A stretch of DNA of 64,000 nt from Blautia sp. MSJ-9 (lineage in GTDB: Bacteria > Bacillota > Clostridia > Lachnospirales > Lachnospiraceae): NCBI RefSeq assembly GCF_018919065.1, contig NZ_JAHLQG010000011.1, forward strand, positions 1 through 64,000, written 5' to 3'. The notes below the pieces were generated by a model, which did no database searches, was not told the origin of the DNA, and saw only the letters and a list, made by a program, of their open reading frames with translations. Shown here in pieces: positions 57,645 to 64,000 of this stretch (position 1 is the stretch's first letter; every line of letters starts with the position of its first letter). The position numbers were made by a program, and so were the translations under genes.

Positions 57645-58598
57645 ATGAGTAAAAACAAGCACAAATTTCTTACATTTGCTGCTCTGATGACAGGCGCAAC
57701 TGTTGCTGTTCATTTTATCAACCACACGATTGCTGCTGCCGCACAGTTAAAACAGATGCTTCACATTTCCAATGACAATTATTTTGAATGGCGTTTCGGA
57801 AATATTTATTATACAAAAAAAGGAACCGGATCACCAATTCTTTTGATCCATGATACCTTGCCTGGGGCTTCCGGATATGAATGGAACAAGATTGAAGAAG
57901 AACTGACTGCTGAGCATACGGTATATACTATCGATCTCTTAGGATGCGGACGTTCTGATAAATCCAGCATTACCTATACAAATTTTGTTCATGTTCAGAT
58001 GATCAGTGATTTTATCAAAAAAGTAATTGGTCAGAAAACAGATGTGATCGCAAGCGGATTCTCAGGCTCTTTTGTTATTATGGCCTGTCATAACGAGAAA
58101 GAACTCTTTAACAAGATTATGCTGGTAAATCCACCAAGTCTGACTCAGTTAAAGCAGATGCCGAACAGAAAAGACCGTCTGTTAAAGGCAGTCCTGGAAA
58201 TTCCGATTTTCGGAACCTTGATCTATCATATGATCGTTTCACGGGATAACGTAAATAATCTGTTTATTGAAAAGATGTATTATAATCCATTCCATGTAGA
58301 TACTCAGATGACAGATGCTTATTATGAGGCAGCTCACAGGGGCGGATGCTATACCAGATTTTTGTATTCCAGTCTTGCGTCCAAGTATATGAATATTAAT
58401 ATCAGTCACGCACTCAAGGCACTGGATAACAGCATTTATATTGTTGAGGGCGAAACGGAAACAAATGGTAAGACTATTACTGAAGATTATTGTGCTTCCA
58501 ATCCGGCTGTTGAAGTTTCTGTTCTTAAAGAAACCAAGCATCTTCCACATGTGGAAGCACCGGAGACATTTCTTGAACAGGTTAAAATCTTCTTTTAA
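57645..58598 (+). CDS. Membrane-anchored alpha/beta hydrolase
   Basis: 317 residues. A probable N-terminal anchor (FAALMTGATVAVHFINHTI) is followed by an alpha/beta-hydrolase domain: oxyanion region 'LLIHDTLPGASGYEW', 'YTIDLLGCGRSDKS', nucleophile elbow 'ASGFSGSFVIMAC' (Ser in GFSGS) and the late His in 'ETKHLPHVEAPE'. The Asp/Glu member is probably in 'IYIVEGETE'. The substrate is unknown. AAAGGAGG lies 7 nt before the ATG. It diverges from parA, and its leader contains a parS site. Confidence 0.8.
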   Translation: MSKNKHKFLTFAALMTGATVAVHFINHTIAAAAQLKQMLHISNDNYFEWRFGNIYYTKKGTGSPILLIHDTLPGASGYEWNKIEEELTAEHTVYTIDLLGCGRSDKSSITYTNFVHVQMISDFIKKVIGQKTDVIASGFSGSFVIMACHNEKELFNKIMLVNPPSLTQLKQMPNRKDRLLKAVLEIPIFGTLIYHMIVSRDNVNNLFIEKMYYNPFHVDTQMTDAYYEAAHRGGCYTRFLYSSLASKYMNINISHALKALDNSIYIVEGETETNGKTITEDYCASNPAVEVSVLKETKHLPHVEAPETFLEQVKIFF

Positions 58599-58635
58599 TC
58601 CTTATATGTAACTATTATTTAAGACTAATCAAACA

Positions 58636-58682
58636 AAAGTGGAGCGGCATACAGAATTTACTTCCATATGTCGCTCCACTTT
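58636..58682. terminator. Bidirectional terminator
   Basis: Stem AAAGTGGAGCG / CGCTCCACTTT with U-tracts on both strands, between the convergent hydrolase and DUF4340 genes. Confidence 0.85.
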
Positions 58683-58702
58683 TTATAGATTCGTTTTTTC
58701 TT

Positions 58703-60628
58703 TTACTCTTCTGTATTGTTCGTTTCCGTTTCCTGAGAATCTGCGTTCTCCTCTTCGGATGTATCAGAATCATTTGTTGTGTCTGTTGTTTCAGATGTAC
58801 TGTCCTCTGTTTCTTCTACACTCTCACTTGACGTATCTGTTGAATCCGATTTCGTATCATCTGTTGTTGCTTCTTCTGAATCTGTCTCATCTGAGCTGTC
58901 TTTTTCTACTCCGGTAACGGATTCAAATGCTGTGAACAGTTCTTTTACATTCATCTTATTTACGAGATATGCTTTTTTATCTACCACTGCTGCGTAATAG
59001 TTTGTGTCATAGCTGTAATATGAAACTTCCAGTGTATCACCGTCTTCTTCTGTAAATGTAGCTGTCAATTCTGCATCACCGTCAGGTTCGTATTCATCTG
59101 TAAGACGTTTCTGAGCTGTCATGTTGATCAGTTTGTTGTAGAATGTTGTAAATGTTGTTTCATCCAGATCAGAACCATTGAGTTTATAGATTACTGTTTC
59201 TTTATCATTTCCGTCATCATCTGTAGATGTTTCACGTGAAACATTTACTTTATAATCGCTACCCTGATAGTTTACTTTGAGGCTTCCGAGATTATTTAAA
59301 GCTACATAACTTACTGTCATATCCCAGAAGTCTTCTTCTGATTTATCAATGAGTGCTGACAGGGTATCTGTTGACATCGTGTAGACTTCGTTGCTGTCAT
59401 TTACCATGACATATCTGTCGCTGTCGTCCGCTTCGTTTCCTACCAAAATTGTAAGCTGTTTGTCTACCATCTTGGTCTTTTCTTCTGAAGAATCCTCGTC
59501 CCCTGATGCGCTGTCTGAGCCTTCTGTACTGTCAGAAGCTGTATCTTCTGATGTTTCAACTGCTGCATCTTCACTGTCAGTATCTTCCTCCCCAGATGTT
59601 TCATCCGTAGTTTCATTCACGCTTTCATCTGCATCTTCTGCGGCAGTTTCTGCATCCTGCTCAGTATCATCACTGGTCTCTTCGGCAGATGAAACATCTT
59701 CATCTACTGTCTCACCAGAATCAGCTGTCTCAGAATCTGTTGTGTCTGTTGTATCGTCCTGAGTATCTTCGTCCGTGTCATCAGCAGCAACCTCTTCCTG
59801 ATAGTCTACAGTGATTGTTGCATATGGTTTATCCAAACCATATTCGCTCTTGTCTTTGCAATTATAGTCTGCGAGAGAATTATACGCCATGCTTCCAAAT
59901 GAAGTTACCAGAGAACTTGCAGTAGCAGAATCCGCTTTTTCCTCATCACCATCACCTTTGACTGACCATACGCTTGTATCTGCATTTTTCGTCAATTCGT
60001 AGGACTTATCTCCTTTTACAGAAATCTTTGTAATAGTATCTGTGCTGGAGATTGCAGGGAAGTCTTCCATCTGAGCATAGTCATTCAATGATTTGGTAAA
60101 TGGCTCTACACAGGAAGAATCTACCAGATATACCGTTTTCTCATCATCGTCTTTTCTTACATAGTACTGACTGGTGGATGAGTTTTCATCTCCCACATAC
60201 AATGTAGTTGTTGTATCATCGCCGTCTTCCTCATCGGATTTTGTCACGATCTTGATCGTGTTTGACGGAGAATCCAGACCGTATTCTGCAAGGTCATCTA
60301 CATCCTCCAGAACTCTGTCTGAGTCGATGGAAGCAACGGAGGATGCTGCGCTGTCCAATGTACTCTGGTTTACCGGGAAATCTGTTTCATCTTTTTTTAC
60401 CCAGCTGTCATCATCTTTTTCAAATGTCGTCTCTGTATCATCAACCATGAAGTCCAGAGATTTGATATCGTCTGTTGATGCAGTAAATACAGTGGTACTT
60501 TCTTCGGATTCCTCCTCCGATTCTTTCTGCTCCTGATGGGCTACGTAGGTTTTTACACCTGCGTAAGCCCCGCAGCAGATACCAAGAACTGCAACTGCAA
60601 GAATCATTTTTACAGTTTTATTCTTCAT
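58703..60628 (-). CDS. DUF4340 protein with long acidic inserts, partner of a GldFG-like ABC system
   Basis: 641 residues. An N-terminal transmembrane segment (TVKMILAVAVLGICCGAYAG) anchors an extracellular part made of repeated DUF4340-type beta units ('SNTIKIVTKSDEEDG', 'TISKISVKGDKSYELTKN'-like, 'YGLDKPYATITVDYQEEV'). About 100 residues near the middle and 60 at the end are almost only Asp, Glu, Ser and Thr. It follows the GldG-like gene directly. Similar triplets (ABC ATPase, GldF permease, GldG, DUF4340) are known in Bacteroidetes and Firmicutes, with a surface or envelope role (family knowledge). A parS site lies inside it. Confidence 0.75.
   Translation of the reverse strand: MKNKTVKMILAVAVLGICCGAYAGVKTYVAHQEQKESEEESEESTTVFTASTDDIKSLDFMVDDTETTFEKDDDSWVKKDETDFPVNQSTLDSAASSVASIDSDRVLEDVDDLAEYGLDSPSNTIKIVTKSDEEDGDDTTTTLYVGDENSSTSQYYVRKDDDEKTVYLVDSSCVEPFTKSLNDYAQMEDFPAISSTDTITKISVKGDKSYELTKNADTSVWSVKGDGDEEKADSATASSLVTSFGSMAYNSLADYNCKDKSEYGLDKPYATITVDYQEEVAADDTDEDTQDDTTDTTDSETADSGETVDEDVSSAEETSDDTEQDAETAAEDADESVNETTDETSGEEDTDSEDAAVETSEDTASDSTEGSDSASGDEDSSEEKTKMVDKQLTILVGNEADDSDRYVMVNDSNEVYTMSTDTLSALIDKSEEDFWDMTVSYVALNNLGSLKVNYQGSDYKVNVSRETSTDDDGNDKETVIYKLNGSDLDETTFTTFYNKLINMTAQKRLTDEYEPDGDAELTATFTEEDGDTLEVSYYSYDTNYYAAVVDKKAYLVNKMNVKELFTAFESVTGVEKDSSDETDSEEATTDDTKSDSTDTSSESVEETEDSTSETTDTTNDSDTSEEENADSQETETNNTEE
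59228..59243. other. parS site inside a coding region
   Basis: Exact TGTTTCACGTGAAACA within the DUF4340 gene, where it encodes NVSRET on the minus strand. Confidence 0.9.
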
Positions 60629-62113
60629 TTAAGCTTTTCTCCTCTTCATCCAGACTACAAATCCTACAACAAGGAAGAATCCAGGGATCAGACCAATAGT
60701 GCAGATCTTCCAGAATGCAGCGTCATAATCTGTAAGTGTCAGATAAGATACGGACAGGCTCTTGGATGGAATGGATACTGTTGCACTGTCTTCTGTGTCT
60801 GTCATCCATTTCAGAGACTCAATGATCAGCTTTTCGTTTCCACCGGATACCATCTGGTTCACCTGTGATTCCATCAGATTGGAAGTTGAATAGTAAACAA
60901 TCTGAGTTTCTTTGTCATCATCCAGAGTCTCTGTGATACTTACTCCCAGATCAAACGGGCCATCCTCGTCTCCGTCCTCTTTCTCCAGAGTATCACTGTT
61001 GAGGTCTGTCTTGGAATATGCCTGGTCTGATGTGGTGAGAATACTGTTAATTGTTACGGTATCTCTTACATCATCCATCTTCTTGATTCCCTGTGCATAT
61101 GGTGCAAGTACATAATATCCGCCGGAAGCTGTCTCAGAGCTTGCATCTGTGCTGTTTATAGTTGGAACCAGGTAATATGGCATCTGCATTGCATAATGCT
61201 GATTATCACCTTCAAATACGATTCCATCTGCTCTCTGAACGCCATAGTTCTCCAAAACCGCGTCAAAGTTTGGCAGATCTTCTGTTGCGTAATCAGAGAA
61301 GATCATTGCCTTTCCACCATTTTCAAGGTAATCGATGATAGCATTCTTTTCATCCTCGGAAATATCTGTGGATGGAGAATCAATAAACAGGCAGTCTGCG
61401 TCATCCGGAACGCTTCCTTCTGTAAGGAGATTCAGGGACTGAATATCCATGTTTGCTTTCTCAATGTCTTCTTTGATGGTAGAATCCATCTCTTTCTCGC
61501 CGTGTCCTTCAAGTGTATAGAGGATTGGGAGATCTTCAGATGTTACATATCCAATCGCACTTGTGATCTGACCTTCGCCGTCAAAACCAGTGGTCTGATA
61601 GCTGTAAGTCTGATAGTCCATTGTGCTCTCATAGATATTGTTGTAGTCAATGACTTTACTTCTGTCTCCGCATACAACGATCAGGCTGTTTGAGGAAAGA
61701 TTGTCACTTGTATATTCAGTTACAAATTTAGGATTTACTACAGGGTCTTTCTGCTCTACTTTTATATGTTTGGATTCATCTTCATATTTCTTAAGCAGAT
61801 TTGCAATGGTTTCATCTTCTGATCCGCTCTGTGCGATCTGGTAGATCGTTACATCTTTGTCCAGATCTTTCAGCATTGCTTTGGTATCATCGCCAATGCT
61901 GTAGAGTTTCTGGCTGCTGATATCAATTTCTGAATATTTGGTTGGAATCGCACTTACGATCATGTTGATCACTACAACTACTGCAATAAATATTACTGAC
62001 ATGACCATTGTGTAAGAACCGTTTTTGATGTGCTTCTTACTGATGGTACCAACCAGTTTCTTTTTGTCAAATTTCTTATGATTATTGTTTTTCATCTTTT
62101 CTTTCAGTTTCAT
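60629..62113 (-). CDS. GldG-like ABC-transport accessory membrane protein
   Basis: 494 residues. A basic cytoplasmic start, a transmembrane segment (MVMSVIFIAVVVVINMIVS), a large extracellular alpha/beta domain of ABC_transp_aux type ('KYSEIDISSQKLYSIGDDTK', 'LPILYTLEGHGEKEMDSTI', 'GGKAMIFSDYATEDLPNF') and a C-terminal helix (IGLIPGFFLVVGFVVWMKRRKA). This is the GldG arrangement. It lies between the permease gene (17 bp) and the DUF4340 gene (adjacent). Confidence 0.8.
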   Translation of the reverse strand: MKLKEKMKNNNHKKFDKKKLVGTISKKHIKNGSYTMVMSVIFIAVVVVINMIVSAIPTKYSEIDISSQKLYSIGDDTKAMLKDLDKDVTIYQIAQSGSEDETIANLLKKYEDESKHIKVEQKDPVVNPKFVTEYTSDNLSSNSLIVVCGDRSKVIDYNNIYESTMDYQTYSYQTTGFDGEGQITSAIGYVTSEDLPILYTLEGHGEKEMDSTIKEDIEKANMDIQSLNLLTEGSVPDDADCLFIDSPSTDISEDEKNAIIDYLENGGKAMIFSDYATEDLPNFDAVLENYGVQRADGIVFEGDNQHYAMQMPYYLVPTINSTDASSETASGGYYVLAPYAQGIKKMDDVRDTVTINSILTTSDQAYSKTDLNSDTLEKEDGDEDGPFDLGVSITETLDDDKETQIVYYSTSNLMESQVNQMVSGGNEKLIIESLKWMTDTEDSATVSIPSKSLSVSYLTLTDYDAAFWKICTIGLIPGFFLVVGFVVWMKRRKA

Positions 62114-62130
62114 TTTCTTTCACCTCCCCA

Positions 62131-62994
62131 CTAATTCCAGCGTCTCTTCAGAATAGACTGTGTTGTAAGGAACAAGCATACTGCGATCACGGAAAGAAAA
62201 TATACAATTCCTTTTATATCAAAGATGTTGCTTGTAAAATTATCGAAGTGTCCACTCAGGTTAAATACATCCAGAACTTTCTGAATACCGCCCTCAAAAA
62301 TGCTGGATTTTACTACATAAACGATAACCAGTGCCACTTCCCCGATCACGCCGATCACTGCTGAGATCAGAACATTCTTGATCATTGTATAGATAATGAT
62401 CGCTGCTGCCAGAATCAGTAATCCAAATGCCACACATGTAGACATGGATGTCTGGGAGAAGAATGAGGAAATACCGTTCATCATGTAAAATGCAAATAAG
62501 AGAACGAATGTAAGTACTGCTGCAATCACCTGACTCTCAGTTAAAGCGGACATAAATACGCCGATTGCAATGTTTGCACATCCAAGAAGGAAAAAGCCCA
62601 GAACAGCTGTATAAGCAGATGCAAACTCTACCGCACCAAACTTGGACATGATCAGCGGATAAGTACACATAACTGCCATTGGAATAGCAAATACAGTTGT
62701 CAGCGCAAGATATTTACCAATTACAATACCGCCTACAGAAACAGGTGCTGTCAGAAGCAGCTGGTCTGTTTTCTGTTTTCTCTCTTCTGCAAGTACACGC
62801 ATAGTCAGGATCGGTACTCCGATCAGGAACACAAAGGTAATCGCACTTAAAGTATATTCAAATTTCGGATATGCTGCCGTGAGCTGATATGCTGAAAAAT
62901 AAATTCCGCCCAGTACAAGGATGAAAAAGATAAATAAATATCCTACCATGGATGTCAGGTAACTTTTCAGCTCTCTTTTATATATAGCTGTCAT
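62131..62994 (-). CDS. GldF-like ABC-2 permease
   Basis: 287 residues with six hydrophobic segments, the ABC-2 type. 'AIYKRELKSYLTSMVGYLFI' at the start and 'VPILTMRVLAEERKQKTDQL' are conserved in the GldF/NosY-like family. It starts 2 bp after the ATPase stop. Confidence 0.85.
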   Translation of the reverse strand: MTAIYKRELKSYLTSMVGYLFIFFILVLGGIYFSAYQLTAAYPKFEYTLSAITFVFLIGVPILTMRVLAEERKQKTDQLLLTAPVSVGGIVIGKYLALTTVFAIPMAVMCTYPLIMSKFGAVEFASAYTAVLGFFLLGCANIAIGVFMSALTESQVIAAVLTFVLLFAFYMMNGISSFFSQTSMSTCVAFGLLILAAAIIIYTMIKNVLISAVIGVIGEVALVIVYVVKSSIFEGGIQKVLDVFNLSGHFDNFTSNIFDIKGIVYFLSVIAVCLFLTTQSILKRRWN

Positions 62995-62996
62995 GG

Positions 62997-64000
62997 TTAT
63001 TTTTCTCCCCCTTTATCATTATTCTGTTGTTCTGATGTTTCTGCTGATGTCTGTTTCACGTTTGTCTCATCTGCTTTACCGGCATCAGTATCTTCGGATG
63101 TATTCTGAACTTCTCCTGCAGAAACCGGTTTATCAGATGCAGTAAGTTCAAGGAAGATTTCCTCAAGCGATACTTTCTTGGACTTCATCTCATAAATCGG
63201 GCTGTTGATCTCAGCCATCTTATAGAATACTTTTTCTCTGATATCGTTCTGCTCTTCTGTGGAAACTTTCGCACTCCAGAGATTCTGTTTCTCATCTTTC
63301 TCAATCGTTACGCTATTGACTCCTTCAATATTTTCAAGAGCCTGTTTAATCTGTGATTTCTCACCTTTAATGAGCATTTCCAGTGTATTGGAACCCTCTG
63401 CCAGTTTTCCAAGATTCTCAGGGGTATCACTGGCTACCAGTTTTCCATGAGAAATGATCAGCACGTAATCGCACACTGCACTTACTTCAGAAAGTATATG
63501 TGAGCTGAGGATAACAGTATGTTTCTTTTTTAATTCTTTAATTAAGGTTCGGATCTCGATGATCTGTTTCGGGTCAAGACCTACGGTCGGCTCATCCAGA
63601 ATGATCACTTCCGGGTAACCCATGATTGCCTCTGCAAGACCGACTCTCTGTCTGTAACCTTTTGACAGGTTCTTGATCAGACGGTTTCGCATATCGGAAA
63701 TCTTTACCATGTCCATGACTTCTTCGATCATGTTTGCTTTCTTGTCTTTTGGGATTTTCTTGAGATCTGCCACAAATTTCATGTATTCCAGGACAGTCAT
63801 ATCGAAATAGACTGGCGGCTGCTCTGGCAGATAACCGATACATTTCTTTGCTGCTTCCGGTTCTTCGAGGATATCGTGTCCGTCAATCTTGACTGTCCCT
63901 TCCGTGGATGCGATGTATCCTGTTATCATGTTCATTGTGGTGGATTTTCCTGCACCGTTCGGTCCAAGGAATCCGTAGATTTTGCCTTTCTCTATCTTAA
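62997..64000 (-). CDS. ABC transporter ATP-binding protein (GldA-like), cut by the right window edge
   Basis: The reading frame enters from outside the window with 'KIEKGKIYGFLGPNGAGKST' (Walker A near 63950) and continues through the Q-loop 'CIGYLPEQPPVYFDMTVL', signature 'NLSKGYRQRVGLAEAI', Walker B 'EVIILDEPTVGLDP' and the switch His 'ILSSHILSEV'. A C-terminal extension of ~60 residues is rich in Glu, Thr, Ala and Asp. The N-terminus (about 30 residues) is missing here. Confidence 0.9.
   Translation of the reverse strand, partial: KIEKGKIYGFLGPNGAGKSTTMNMITGYIASTEGTVKIDGHDILEEPEAAKKCIGYLPEQPPVYFDMTVLEYMKFVADLKKIPKDKKANMIEEVMDMVKISDMRNRLIKNLSKGYRQRVGLAEAIMGYPEVIILDEPTVGLDPKQIIEIRTLIKELKKKHTVILSSHILSEVSAVCDYVLIISHGKLVASDTPENLGKLAEGSNTLEMLIKGEKSQIKQALENIEGVNSVTIEKDEKQNLWSAKVSTEEQNDIREKVFYKMAEINSPIYEMKSKKVSLEEIFLELTASDKPVSAGEVQNTSEDTDAGKADETNVKQTSAETSEQQNNDKGGEK

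Noticed and set aside
59391-59762. Ser-rich plus-strand frame (and a similar one at 13580-14062)
   Set aside because: Antisense shadow of the Asp/Glu-rich coding sequence; composition follows from the codons opposite.
63052-63060. Further parS copy
   Set aside because: Only the left half (TGTTTCACG) matches; the right half does not. The same applies to 32412-32427, where only the right half matches.
1-64000. CRISPR array, prophage or rRNA genes
   Set aside because: No regularly spaced repeats, phage structural genes or rRNA sequences were seen.

Overview
The window is AT-rich DNA from a low-GC Gram-positive anaerobe, most probably a gut Lachnospiraceae (Blautia/Ruminococcus-like). The evidence is the parA-parB-DUF4446-serS-DUF3881 order, many small secreted proteins with Ig-like (BIG2), cell-wall-repeat and BspA-like LRR domains, a BMP-type nucleoside importer joined to a salvage operon, and Gram-positive Shine-Dalgarno sites. 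Nearly everything is on the minus strand. The plus strand carries cfa, an alpha/beta hydrolase and one gene remnant. ParAB plus eight parS or parS-like sites between 27.2 and 59.2 kb place the window in the origin-proximal domain.

Layout. 0-7 kb: an array of secreted-protein genes in which unrelated coding sequences sit between recurring intergenic spacers. 7.2-12.9 kb: a Dlt-like surface-modification locus (carrier protein, PLP decarboxylase, adenylating enzyme, SGNH-like protein, MBOAT acyltransferase). 13-18.5 kb: more secreted proteins, including two transglutaminase-like proteins, one Asp/Tyr-rich protein and a frameshifted LRR gene. 18.7-27 kb: cfa, a HAD phosphatase, an Hpt protein, HtrA, a large DUF5722-like protein and lepB. 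27.4-34.2 kb: an XRE-aminotransferase fusion, a 1.5 kb non-coding stretch with a GTTCAA array and a MITE-like element, and two tandem LeuDC-type pairs. 34.6-45.9 kb: BMP nucleoside ABC importer followed by udp, deoC, cdd, add, deoB, a Crp/Fnr regulator and punA. 46-49 kb: a GHKL kinase/LytTR regulator pair with a pseudo-receiver. 49-53 kb: a secreted alkylsulfatase-like protein, tRNA-Arg(CCU) and a secreted unknown. 53-57 kb: DUF3881, serS, DUF4446, parB, parA. 58.7-64 kb: a GldA/F/G-like ABC system with a DUF4340 protein, running off the right edge.

Two things stand out. First, eight promoters, six in the 0-7 kb array and two at 51-52 kb, share two TTCRT-type half-sites 20-21 bp apart, with a -10 hexamer 29-31 bp downstream of the proximal half-site and no good -35. 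This is the geometry expected of a LytTR-activated regulon, and a LytTR two-component system is encoded in the window. Second, the Dlt-like locus holds a LysA/BtrK-type decarboxylase between the adenylating enzyme and the carrier protein. That suggests a carrier-bound amino acid is decarboxylated before an MBOAT/SGNH pair moves it to a surface polymer. Both readings are inferences from sequence and context.
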